Shown here piece by piece: positions 1-8,455 of a DNA stretch of 64,000 nt. The stretch's first letter is position 1; each line of letters begins with the position of its first letter. Made by a program: the position numbers and the translations under genes. The DNA comes from an uncultured Clostridia bacterium (GTDB taxonomy: Bacteria > Bacillota > Clostridia > Oscillospirales > Ruminococcaceae): NCBI GenBank assembly GCA_947631455.1, contig CANRLH010000002.1, positions 1 through 64,000 of the forward strand, written 5' to 3'. The notes below the pieces were generated by a model. It was not told the DNA's origin, made no database searches, and worked only from the letters and a program-made list of their open reading frames with translations.

Positions 1-27
1 TTTCGCAAAGAATCATAATTTGCGAAA
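1..27. promoter_or_regulatory. Perfect 9-bp inverted repeat upstream of the LytTR regulator
   Basis: TTTCGCAAA at 1-9 is the exact reverse complement of TTTGCGAAA at 19-27, with a 9-base spacer. No T-run follows, so it is not a convincing terminator. It lies about 35 bases before the response-regulator start, which would suit an operator. LytTR-family sites are usually direct repeats, so the binding protein is unknown. Confidence 0.4.
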
Positions 28-62
28 GTTTCATAAAAAATTTGTATGTGCGGAGGTATAAT

Positions 63-770
63 ATGCTTAAAATTGCAGTTGCGGATGATGAAGAAAAAGT
101 TTTGGATGAGATAGAAACGGCTATTTCTCAGTATGCTTTCAGCAATGACGTTTCAGTGAAAATTTTTAAATTCTCTGACGGGGATAGTTTGGTTCATTCT
201 TCGATGAAATTTGATTTGTTGTTTTTGGATATTGAAATGAAAATTTTAAACGGCATTGAAACAGCACAAGTGATTCGTGAGTCGGATATGTGCGTTCCTA
301 TCGTGTATATCACAAACTATAGTAAGTATTGGAGAAGCGCCTATAAGGTCCACGCATTCGATTTCATTTCAAAGCCGTTTGAAGCTGCCGATATATCAAG
401 AGTTATGAACGACTTTATGTTATCCATAAAAGAATCACAGTCCGAAACTGTGTCTTTAATTACCGATAAAGGATTGGTGATGCAAAAGCTTGATGAAGTA
501 TGCTATTTTATTGTGAAAAATAAAAAAAGTGTTTTGGTCGGTACGACTTTCAGTGAATATATTGCGAAAGAGTATTTATCAAACATTCAGGAAAAATTAT
601 CTGGTGATCAATTCTACTTGGTGCACAAATCGTGTATCGTAAACCTGAAGTATGTCCAAAATGTTTCAAAGGATAATGGCATCGTGATGAAGGACGGAAC
701 ATGGCTGCCACTGTCTCAAAGAAAACAAAAGGATTTCTTTTATCGCCTATCAAGGCAGATAAGAAACTAA
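63..770 (+). CDS. LytTR-family response regulator (AgrA/LytR-like)
   Basis: A 235-residue transcription regulator. Residues 1-120 are a receiver: acidic pair Asp8-Asp9, phosphoacceptor Asp56 in LLFLDIEM, the Thr of VYITNY and the Lys of ISKPFEA. Residues about 135-235 are a LytTR DNA-binding domain (FYLVHKSCIVNLKYV, LPLSQRKQKDF). The ATG at 63 is preferred over the in-frame TTG at 42 because CGGAGG at 51-56 is correctly spaced for it. The next gene is a GHKL kinase, so together they form an agr-like two-component system. No agrB or peptide gene is visible here; one could lie before the window. Confidence 0.9.
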   Translation: MLKIAVADDEEKVLDEIETAISQYAFSNDVSVKIFKFSDGDSLVHSSMKFDLLFLDIEMKILNGIETAQVIRESDMCVPIVYITNYSKYWRSAYKVHAFDFISKPFEAADISRVMNDFMLSIKESQSETVSLITDKGLVMQKLDEVCYFIVKNKKSVLVGTTFSEYIAKEYLSNIQEKLSGDQFYLVHKSCIVNLKYVQNVSKDNGIVMKDGTWLPLSQRKQKDFFYRLSRQIRN

Positions 771-834
771 GATTCAACATATGTGTAACAACTAATTTTC
801 GGTAAAATATTTAATATCGCTAGGAGGAAGATGT

Positions 835-2082
835 ATGGAAAACGCATTTTATTTAGTGATGAACGTCTTGAGAGTTTACGCCATTTACCTCTTGATAGAC
901 GTCTTTATCAGCAAGAAGGATATCAGCAGTAAGATTTTCTTTTTAACCTATGCCGCTTATTATGTTGTAAATTCGCTTTTGTATCTGACTTATCATTCGG
1001 TAGTAGTAAACATTGCTACTAACGTGATACCGATCTTTTTAATCACGTTCCTGTATAAGGCGAAAATCGGCAAAAGAATTTTTGTTACTGTTTTGATCTA
1101 TGCTATCGCTATGTTTGTGGAAAGTTCTCTTTTTGCTCTGTGTAAGATTTTAAGCTTTAACAGCGTTATCGTATACAGCGGATTCGCTCCGGACATAATG
1201 ATGTTTTTTATCGCTATGCTTGCACAGGCTATCCTTAAAGGAAAATTTAAAACTCTGTCGTCTGTAAGAGCAATCTATTACATAGTTATTGTTTTTGTTC
1301 CGGTGGGAAGTATCGTTATCGGTTATTTCACTTTGGGCGAATGGGATTTGAAAACTGTGATAGTTGCTGCTATTTTGCTTGTGATCAATTTCTTGGTGTT
1401 CTATTTCTTCGACGAAATATCTACTGCCTATAAGTACAGGTATGAAGCTTCGCTTTTACAACGGCAAAACGAAATACAACTCGCTAATTATACCGAAATA
1501 AGCAGGAATTATCAGGAATCACAGAAGATTATTCACGATATCAAAAAACATCTCTATACTATGAGCCAGCTCGCTAATATAGATCGAGAAAAAGCAGATA
1601 ACTATCGAAAAATTATCGAGAATAGTATCGATTCTCTCGTCTTTGGGTTTAATTGCACTAACCAGATCCTCAGTATCGTTATGAGCCAGAAAATTTCTGT
1701 CGCAGAAAGCGAGAATATTAAGGTCAAAACTGACGTCGAAGACCTGAGCCTGGACTTTATCGATGATATTGATATTACAGCTATCTTCGCTAATCTCTGG
1801 GATAACGCCATAGAGGCCTGCGCGCTGACAAGTGTCAATGAACGCTTTATCGATTTCTCTATGAGTCAGGTCAACGGTTTCATAATTATCAATATACAGA
1901 ATTCGTGCGACAATGATCCCGTCTCTAAAAACGGCAGGTTCGTTTCTACTAAGAAAAATCATAAGGGCATAGGTTTGTCTATCGTCAGCACCGCCGTCGA
2001 AAAATATAATGGCTTGTTTATCACCGATTATCAGAATAATACCTTTACTGTCGAGATCACTATTCCTGTGCCAGTTAAGTAA
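835..2082 (+). CDS. GHKL-domain sensor histidine kinase (AgrC-like)
   Basis: A 415-residue membrane kinase. The first ~200 residues hold about six or seven hydrophobic spans. A short linker leads to the dimerisation/His box (IIHDIKKHLYTM, near residue 233) and a GHKL ATPase domain with the N-box NLWDNAIEAC and G-box GIGLSIVSTAVEKY. This is the AgrC/DUF4173-type layout expected for a peptide or small-molecule sensor that phosphorylates the upstream LytTR regulator. The start is set by AGGAGGA at about 822-828. A strong terminator follows, so the regulator and kinase form the end of one transcript. Confidence 0.88.
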   Translation: MENAFYLVMNVLRVYAIYLLIDVFISKKDISSKIFFLTYAAYYVVNSLLYLTYHSVVVNIATNVIPIFLITFLYKAKIGKRIFVTVLIYAIAMFVESSLFALCKILSFNSVIVYSGFAPDIMMFFIAMLAQAILKGKFKTLSSVRAIYYIVIVFVPVGSIVIGYFTLGEWDLKTVIVAAILLVINFLVFYFFDEISTAYKYRYEASLLQRQNEIQLANYTEISRNYQESQKIIHDIKKHLYTMSQLANIDREKADNYRKIIENSIDSLVFGFNCTNQILSIVMSQKISVAESENIKVKTDVEDLSLDFIDDIDITAIFANLWDNAIEACALTSVNERFIDFSMSQVNGFIIINIQNSCDNDPVSKNGRFVSTKKNHKGIGLSIVSTAVEKYNGLFITDYQNNTFTVEITIPVPVK

Positions 2083-2103
2083 TTGTGCAGTTTATACAAA
2101 ATC

Positions 2104-2127
2104 AGAGCCTTTTTAGGCTCTTTTTTT
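2104..2127 (+). terminator. Intrinsic terminator after the kinase
   Basis: AGAGCCT, a TTTT loop, AGGCTCT, then six or more T residues. It sits 22 bases after the kinase stop codon. Confidence 0.9.
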
Positions 2128-2176
2128 GTGAGCCGATTGCGTTCAGGACGATATATCTGCGTTTGTCGAAAATATA

Positions 2177-2205
2177 TTGACTTATCAATTCCCAAAGCTT
2201 AAAAT
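2177..2205 (+). promoter_or_regulatory. Sigma-A promoter for the dockerin LRR protein
   Basis: TTGACT (2177-2182), a 17-base spacer and TAAAAT (2200-2205), ending 36 bases before the start codon. Confidence 0.65.
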
Positions 2206-2241
2206 CAAATTATCAATTTATTTTAAGGTGATGTGATTATT

Positions 2242-3933
2242 ATGGTTAAGAAATTTTTGGCGTTTGTTACTGCCACTGCTTTGGCTGCGGGCGCTTGCGC
2301 ATTCTCAGCTTTCGCTGAGGACACACCGGCTGTTGCGACCTCCGGAAACTGCGGCGAAAGTGTAACGTGGAGCTTTGATGAATCAACAGGCGTTCTCACA
2401 ATCTCAGGTACAGGGGATATGTATACAAGTTATACTCCTACTGATCAGTGGGAATATTATCCACTTAGGGAAAGTGTTAAGGAGGTTGTTGTTGAAGAAG
2501 GCGTAACTTCAATTGCTCAATGCGCTTTTGGTCTATTTGATCCAAGCACAGTGAAGCCTTCGGCATATCCTAATCTGTCTAAGCTTTCATTACCTTCAAC
2601 TGTAAAGGTTATAGGAAAAGATGCTTTTTATAAAGCAGGCTTAACGAGTATAGAATTCTCTGAGGGACTTGAATCTATAGGCGAGGAGGCTTTTAGCCAT
2701 ACAACAAAGTTAACAAGCATTGACCTGCCCGAAGGGCTTAAAACTATAGGTCCAAGTGCATTTAGACAATCTTCATTAACAGGAGATTTGATTTTACCTC
2801 AATCATTAAATGATATAGGTCAGGATGCATTTCAATTTACTGATATTACATCAGTTAATCTACATGAGGGAATGTCGTTAGGTGGCGCTGCTTTTGCAAA
2901 TTGTAATAATTTAAAGGAAGTGACTATACCGAAAAATTTAACTTATCCCGGGCGCGGCGAAATAAACATGGTTCGTTCAAACAAAGCATTTATTGAATGC
3001 AAAGAGCTTGAGAAGGTTACGATTTTAGGTGGTGGAACAGTTAAAATTCCTCTTGGCGGTGGTGATATGGAAAATGGCCTTGCAAGAGAAATGTTCAGAG
3101 GCTGCTCATCACTTAAAGAGATAATAATCAAAGCTGATGATATAAGCTATGTTGAAGCGTATGAAAAGAGAGGCGGTGACGTTTTAGGCACTTTTGATAT
3201 AACAAACAACCCGACATTCTATATCTACAAGGACAGTACAACAGAAAAAACACTGATAGATGCAGGCTATCTTACAGATTCAAATTTTGTGTATATTGCT
3301 AATACTTCTGCTTTAGAGGAAACCGTAAAGTCGGCTGAGGAAATGGATGTAAGTCAATATACCTCGGAATCTGTCGATGCCCTTAACAAGGCGATAGAGG
3401 CAGGAAAAGCTGTTATTGCAAATGAAACAGCAACACAAGAGGATGCTGACAATGCTGTAAAAGCTATTGAGGACGCTATTGAGGGACTTGAGGTAATGCA
3501 GAAAGGCTCAATCAGCGGAACTGTAACAGCACCGGGAGTTGATACTGAGGTTACGGTTACTGTAACGAACACGGACGGTGAAGTAATAGCCGAAGCAACA
3601 GCAACAGACGGCAAGTATACTGTTTCAGATCTTGAGGACGGAGAATATACAATTATCGTCACGGCAGAAAACTGTGTACCGAGAAGCTACGATGTAACGG
3701 TAGCAGACGGTGATGCAACACTTGACGCAGAGATACACCTAAAGGGTGACATTAACGGCGACGGAGAGATAACCACAGCGGACGTAGGAATTGCAAACTC
3801 GCACGCGCAAGAAGTATCAGCACTTGAGGGATATGACTTTGATGTAGCTGAAGTAACAGGCGACGGTGAGGTTACAACTGCGGATGTAGGAGTTATTAAC
3901 TCGCATGCACAGAGCGTAAGTGCTTTGTGGTAA
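2242..3933 (+). CDS. Secreted BspA-type leucine-rich-repeat protein with C-terminal dockerin
   Basis: A 563-residue exported protein. An N-terminal signal peptide (VKKFLAFVTATALAAGACAF, cleavage near AFAED) precedes LRR_5/BspA repeats to about residue 335 (units like LKTIGPSAFRQSSL). A FIVAR-like three-helix segment (~350-420) and a beta-sandwich like the carboxypeptidase regulatory domain (~425-500) follow. It ends with a type-I dockerin of two Ca-binding repeats (GDINGDGEITTADVGIANSH and VTGDGEVTTADVGVINSH). The dockerin implies docking to a cohesin scaffold at the cell surface, as in ruminococcal cellulosomes or amylosomes. The ATG at 2242 with AAGGTGA upstream is preferred to the GTG at 2233. 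The ligand is unknown. Confidence 0.87.
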   Translation: MVKKFLAFVTATALAAGACAFSAFAEDTPAVATSGNCGESVTWSFDESTGVLTISGTGDMYTSYTPTDQWEYYPLRESVKEVVVEEGVTSIAQCAFGLFDPSTVKPSAYPNLSKLSLPSTVKVIGKDAFYKAGLTSIEFSEGLESIGEEAFSHTTKLTSIDLPEGLKTIGPSAFRQSSLTGDLILPQSLNDIGQDAFQFTDITSVNLHEGMSLGGAAFANCNNLKEVTIPKNLTYPGRGEINMVRSNKAFIECKELEKVTILGGGTVKIPLGGGDMENGLAREMFRGCSSLKEIIIKADDISYVEAYEKRGGDVLGTFDITNNPTFYIYKDSTTEKTLIDAGYLTDSNFVYIANTSALEETVKSAEEMDVSQYTSESVDALNKAIEAGKAVIANETATQEDADNAVKAIEDAIEGLEVMQKGSISGTVTAPGVDTEVTVTVTNTDGEVIAEATATDGKYTVSDLEDGEYTIIVTAENCVPRSYDVTVADGDATLDAEIHLKGDINGDGEITTADVGIANSHAQEVSALEGYDFDVAEVTGDGEVTTADVGVINSHAQSVSALW

Positions 3934-4011
3934 AAGGAACAGAGGTGATAATAGATATAATATACACGCAAAAAACCGAACACACAACAAATTATTTAGG
4001 AGGAAAGAAAA

Positions 4012-7002
4012 ATGTTTGAAGGAAAAATCAAAAAAACAAGTCATAAACTGGTCGCATTTATAACGGGACTGGTTATACTTGTATCAACGGTCACAATATC
4101 CGTTATTCCTGCTATGGCAGCAGAGAACACATGGACAGTAACTGAAACCATAACAGCAACGCTAAGCGATGAAGGCGTTCTTACCTTTTCAGGTACGGGT
4201 GCGATTCCTGACTGTGCTATAGATAGCCGTCCATACGAGGACGCAGTGTCTAAAGCAACTTCCGTAGTTGTAGAAGATGGAATAACCGCAATTGGAAAAA
4301 TGGCTTTTGCTAGCTTTAAGGCAGCGACGAAGATAGATGTTGCAAAAAGTGTAGAAACCATTGGACAGAATGCATTTAATTTGTGCAATAACGCAAATTT
4401 AGTAATAGATATAAAGGGCGAGGTTACTTCAGTTGGAAAAAATGCTTTTAATATGTTGAAAAATACTGCAAAAATCAATGTATATAACCAAACTACATAT
4501 GACGCAGTTTATGCAGTGCTCACAACTACTCAGAAAAATAAGGGTATCTTAGTTTTAAATAGTGAAGGCGGCGGAGTAGACTTAACTCCACAAAAGGAAG
4601 CGTTGAGCAATCTAATTGATGAAGTCGAAAAGAACTATCCCGAGTGGTACTATACGGTGGAGTCATATGAGTATATAAAAACAAGATTAAGTGCTGCTAA
4701 GGAGGCTCTTGAAAGCGAAGAGGCAACGGCTGATTCGCTAAATGAAGCTTTAAGATCAATAAGCAAGTCCGCTAATCCTGGCCTTTTTACTGATCTCGTT
4801 TCAAACATCCAAGCAGCAATAGATGAGGCAAAGAAAGTTGACACAAGCAGCAATACAGCGTCAACAGCAGCCGCGCTGGCTGAGGCAATTAAAAAAGCTC
4901 AGGAAGTAGCTGACAAGGGAGTAAAGACAGATTCAAATGTTAATGGAGCAGATCAAGAGGAAGTAACCGAGGCAATTGAAGCAATTAACACAGCTAAGGA
5001 CGGACTTAAGGCAAAGGCATCTGCTGAAAAGGTAAAAGAATTTGAAGATCACTACTTAAAGGCAATAAGGTCAAACTTAGGATATACAGAAGACTCATGG
5101 GCTGAGTATGAGAAGGTTCTTGCAGAGTACTTAAAAGTATATGAGATAAGGAACACCGAGGCGAACGATGAGCAGATCGACGCAGCAATGAAGTCACTTG
5201 ATGAGGCGAAAGATAAGCTTGTAGAAACTCGTGACTACACAGAGTATGAAAAAGCAAAGAAGGCAGTTGAAGATTTCCTTGAAGCTAACGCAAAAGACTC
5301 AAAATATACAACAGGTTCACTTAAGGCTTTACAGGCAGTATATGATTATCAGGTATCGCGTGTAGAAGAAAACGGCGAATACATAAAAATGGTAGGTCAG
5401 GCTACAGTCGATGATGTAACCAAAGTATTAAAGAATAATCTTGATCCTACATCAAGCAGCTACAAATTAGCTTTAAAGGGCGATGTAAAGAACCTTGCAG
5501 CTCTGGTAGAGGAAGGCACGGCGCTTATTGAGAGCGATTATACATCAGATTCGTGGAAGATATTCAGCGAACAGATGGCAGCAGCAGAAAAGCTTGTAAA
5601 CGACCCTGACAACGCGGGAGTTGACGCGATCGCGGCAGCTGAGGAAGCGGTAAGAAAAGCGATCGACACGCTGGTAATCAATTACAGCTACAACAATGGA
5701 GAGGAAGTACCTCCGATAGGAAAGATTTACACCGGATATGCAGGCGCTCTTACAATAGACGAGGAAACTGCCAACGAAATGATAAACGGTGCAAGTGCAA
5801 TAAAGATAGTTTTTGACTGTGCACCTGACGTTGCATACAATATGTATGCGGATATGATTGAGCTTGAGGCAATAATCGCAGGCAAAAAGATCAATCAGAA
5901 TTACAGAGGTGAAGGCGACGGAACAGTAGGAGAGAAGAATATATCTATTGAACTGGCTCTGGACACGCCGATCAGCACAGGCGACAGTATTTCGATCACA
6001 GCGGCAACATACTCATGGAATGAAGCAGCAGATTATGTATTTACGGTCACAAAGCTTGAATACCTTGACGCAGACGGAAAGGTATTAAAGACGGTAAGCG
6101 GAGCAGATGAGACAGCAAAGCTTGACGAATTTAATGAGACAGTAGATGCGGCAAAGGCACTTATCGAGAGCGGAAACTATACTGATGACAGCATAAAGGC
6201 ACTTGAGGAAGCGGTAGCTAAGGCAGACGCACTGTTGACAGAGAGCAACGGCAAGCCGTTACCATCAAAGATGCCGGAGATAGTAGAAGCAATAGAAGCG
6301 GCAAAAAATACACTTGAACTCAAGCCGGCAGATTACACAGCAGTAGATGAGGCAATAGCAAACGTACCTGAGGACCTGAGCGTATACACAGAAGAGTCAG
6401 TAAAGGCACTTAACGATGCAATAGATGCAGTAGTAAGAGATAAGGACATAACCGAGCAGGCAACTGTAGACGGATATGCACAGGCGATCAATGACGCGAT
6501 CTCTGCACTTGAGTATCTTGCGGCAGACTACACAAAGGTAGACGAGGCTATAGCAAAGGTACCGGCTGACTTAAGCATCTACACTGATGAAACAGCGGCA
6601 GCAGTTACTGCGGCAGTAGAAGCAGTAGACAGAACAAAGAATATCACAGAGCAGGAAACAGTAGACGGATATGCTAAGGCGATAGAGGATGCGATTGCAG
6701 CACTGGTTGAAAAGCCGACGGAAGCAACAACCGGAGAGCCAATAACAAATGAGCCTACGGGAGATGTAACTACCGGATCAGACGATCAGCCAACAACAAA
6801 AGCGCCTACAGGCGGAAAAGATACAACAAAGGCACCGTCAACAACGGTAGCGCCGACAACAACAGCACCGGCCAAAGGAAATAACAACGGCAGTGCAACA
6901 GATAAGCCGGTAAACACAGGAGCACAGGCAGCAGTAGGACTATCTGCATTCCTGGCAGCGGCGGCAATAGGTTTGGTAGCGTTAAAGAAGAGAAATAAGT
7001 AA
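4012..7002 (+). CDS. Large surface LRR/FIVAR-repeat protein with sortase-like C-terminal anchor
   Basis: A 996-residue exported protein. A signal peptide (LVAFITGLVILVSTVTISV) ends at AMAAEN. A short LRR_5 block (~60-165) is followed by many FIVAR-type helical modules (~185-930; recurring DYTKVDEAIAKVP and YTDETAAAVTAAVEAV units) interrupted by a beta-rich domain (~560-700). A Thr/Pro linker (TTKAPTGGKDTTKAP) leads to KPVNTGAQ, a hydrophobic span and the tail KKRNK, a variant LPXTG-type wall-sorting signal. It starts after AGGAGGA, 78 bases behind the dockerin protein, and is probably co-transcribed with it. A role in adhesion or binding is inference from the family. Confidence 0.85.
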   Translation: MFEGKIKKTSHKLVAFITGLVILVSTVTISVIPAMAAENTWTVTETITATLSDEGVLTFSGTGAIPDCAIDSRPYEDAVSKATSVVVEDGITAIGKMAFASFKAATKIDVAKSVETIGQNAFNLCNNANLVIDIKGEVTSVGKNAFNMLKNTAKINVYNQTTYDAVYAVLTTTQKNKGILVLNSEGGGVDLTPQKEALSNLIDEVEKNYPEWYYTVESYEYIKTRLSAAKEALESEEATADSLNEALRSISKSANPGLFTDLVSNIQAAIDEAKKVDTSSNTASTAAALAEAIKKAQEVADKGVKTDSNVNGADQEEVTEAIEAINTAKDGLKAKASAEKVKEFEDHYLKAIRSNLGYTEDSWAEYEKVLAEYLKVYEIRNTEANDEQIDAAMKSLDEAKDKLVETRDYTEYEKAKKAVEDFLEANAKDSKYTTGSLKALQAVYDYQVSRVEENGEYIKMVGQATVDDVTKVLKNNLDPTSSSYKLALKGDVKNLAALVEEGTALIESDYTSDSWKIFSEQMAAAEKLVNDPDNAGVDAIAAAEEAVRKAIDTLVINYSYNNGEEVPPIGKIYTGYAGALTIDEETANEMINGASAIKIVFDCAPDVAYNMYADMIELEAIIAGKKINQNYRGEGDGTVGEKNISIELALDTPISTGDSISITAATYSWNEAADYVFTVTKLEYLDADGKVLKTVSGADETAKLDEFNETVDAAKALIESGNYTDDSIKALEEAVAKADALLTESNGKPLPSKMPEIVEAIEAAKNTLELKPADYTAVDEAIANVPEDLSVYTEESVKALNDAIDAVVRDKDITEQATVDGYAQAINDAISALEYLAADYTKVDEAIAKVPADLSIYTDETAAAVTAAVEAVDRTKNITEQETVDGYAKAIEDAIAALVEKPTEATTGEPITNEPTGDVTTGSDDQPTTKAPTGGKDTTKAPSTTVAPTTTAPAKGNNNGSATDKPVNTGAQAAVGLSAFLAAAAIGLVALKKRNK

Positions 7003-7009
7003 ATATGAC

Positions 7010-7159
7010 ATCTTCCAGATAATGTTACACATACGGAAAAGCGGCAGGTAATAAAATACCTGCAACCAAAACCAACTGTAACTGAACTGACAGAAACTTA
7101 TCTGTCAGTCAGTGACATGGTTTATGATATCAAGATATCTTCCAGATAATGTTACACAT
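7010..7159. repeat. 23-bp exact direct repeat in the 3' region (7010-7032 and 7137-7159)
   Basis: The 23-base block beginning ATCTTCCAGATAATG and ending TACACAT occurs twice, 127 bases apart, and each copy is followed by a similar CG(G)AAAAGCGGC. Small hairpins lie between the copies: GCAGGTA/TACCTGC at 7044-7063 and a CTGACAGA/TCTGTCAG pair near 7087-7107. It looks like a duplicated 3' untranslated region or terminator. Confidence 0.75.
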
Positions 7160-7162
7160 CCG

Positions 7163-7201
7163 AAAAAGCGGCTGACTTCTTTTGAAGCATGCCGCTTTTT
7201 T
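7163..7201 (+). terminator. Terminator of the surface-protein operon
   Basis: AAAAAGCGGC (7163-7172) pairs with GCCGCTTTTT (7191-7200), and the U-run is part of the 3' arm. It lies about 160 bases after the anchored protein. Confidence 0.85.
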
Positions 7202-7204
7202 GGT

Positions 7205-7245
7205 GAAAAAAATCAGGTTCATCAATAACATAATGAACCTGGTTT
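7205..7245 (-). terminator. Terminator of the polyamine operon
   Basis: CAGGTTCAT (7214-7222) and ATGAACCTG (7233-7241) form a perfect 9-bp stem. Read on the minus strand it is followed by ATTTTTTT, placing it just after the last gene of the polyamine operon. It may also act on the plus strand (GGTTTTTCC). Confidence 0.85.
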
Positions 7246-7256
7246 TTCCTTATTAT

Positions 7257-8396
7257 TTACAGACGACTTTTAAAATCATCATAATTAAAACTTCTGAGCG
7301 TTTTAAGATCACCGCTACTCTCAAGCAACATAATTGACGGAAGCGGCATACCGTTAAAGGTATTGTTCTTCACCGTTGTGTATATGGCCATATCCTCAAA
7401 AATCAACAAATCATCGGTCTGTAATGGTTTGTCAAATGAGTACTCACCGATAACGTCTCCCGCAAGGCAGGTCTGAGACCCCAAACGATAGGTAAATTCT
7501 TTTTCTTCCGGATATCCCGAACCATAAAGCGGGGGACGGTACGGCATTTCAAGCACATCCGGCATATGGCAGGCGGCAGATGTGTCTAAAATTGCGATCG
7601 GTATATCGTTTTCGGTTATGTCAAGAACTCTCGTGACCAGATATCCAGCGTTCAGCGCAATTGCCTCACCCGGTTCCAAATAAACCTCAAGTCCATATTT
7701 TTCCTGCATATGCGTTATACACCGCTCAAGAGTGGGAATATCATAATCAGCTCTTGTTATGTGGTGCCCACCGCCGAAATTTATCCACTCCATACTTTTA
7801 AGCACTTCTGAAAATCGTTCTTCAACGGCATCCAGGGTCATCTTAAGAGCGTCGGAATTCTGCTCGCACAGAGTGTGAAAGTGAATCCCACTCACATCCT
7901 GTAGGTTATCCGTCTGAAAATTTTTTGCTGTTATTCCAAGTCTCGATTTCGGTGAGCATGGATCGTAAATCTCGTGTCCTTTTTGAGTGGAAAACTCCGG
8001 ATTTATCCTAAGTCCTATCTTCTTACCGGCGCCAACAACCTTTTGTCGGTACTTTTCAAGCTGTGAAAAGGAATTGAAAATCACGTGGTCGCACAGGGAT
8101 AATATTTCATCTATTTCATCTTCCCTGTATGCAGCGGAAAAAATGTGATTCTCTTTACCCATACACTCATGTCCGAGCCTTGCCTCATAAAGTCCGCTGC
8201 AAGCCGTTCCGCTGATATATTGCCCGATAAGCGGATATAGGTGATAGCAGGAAAACGCCTTTTGTGCCAGTAGGATTTTGCAGCCTGTACGCTTTTCAAC
8301 GCCGCTTAGTGCTTCAAGGTTTTTTATAATTTTTGCTTCATCGATTATATAGCACGGCGTTTTTATTGAGTGGTTGTTTTTAAGAAGTTCTACCAT
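7257..8396 (-). CDS. nspC: Carboxynorspermidine/carboxyspermidine decarboxylase
   Basis: A PLP enzyme of the alanine-racemase-fold decarboxylase family that converts carboxyspermidine (or carboxynorspermidine) to spermidine (or norspermidine). At 379 residues it matches the family length. Visible are the PLP lysine in KILLAQKAFS, WINFGGGHH, LEPGEA (phosphate binding) and the C-terminal substrate loop TSAACHMPDVLEMPYRP. The ATG at 8396 with GAAAGG before it is preferred to a TTG 48 bases upstream. It is the last gene of the polyamine operon, directly after its partner dehydrogenase. Confidence 0.92.
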   Translation of the reverse strand: MVELLKNNHSIKTPCYIIDEAKIIKNLEALSGVEKRTGCKILLAQKAFSCYHLYPLIGQYISGTACSGLYEARLGHECMGKENHIFSAAYREDEIDEILSLCDHVIFNSFSQLEKYRQKVVGAGKKIGLRINPEFSTQKGHEIYDPCSPKSRLGITAKNFQTDNLQDVSGIHFHTLCEQNSDALKMTLDAVEERFSEVLKSMEWINFGGGHHITRADYDIPTLERCITHMQEKYGLEVYLEPGEAIALNAGYLVTRVLDITENDIPIAILDTSAACHMPDVLEMPYRPPLYGSGYPEEKEFTYRLGSQTCLAGDVIGEYSFDKPLQTDDLLIFEDMAIYTTVKNNTFNGMPLPSIMLLESSGDLKTLRSFNYDDFKSRL

Positions 8397-8455
8397 TACA
8401 AAGCCTTTCTGTCCGGAGCGTTGGTGTTTAAGCGAGTTTAACAAATAGTGTGACG

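Noticed and set aside
1519-1962. 147-codon antisense frame inside the histidine kinase gene
   Set aside because: It is a shadow of the kinase codons; no start signal and no family likeness.
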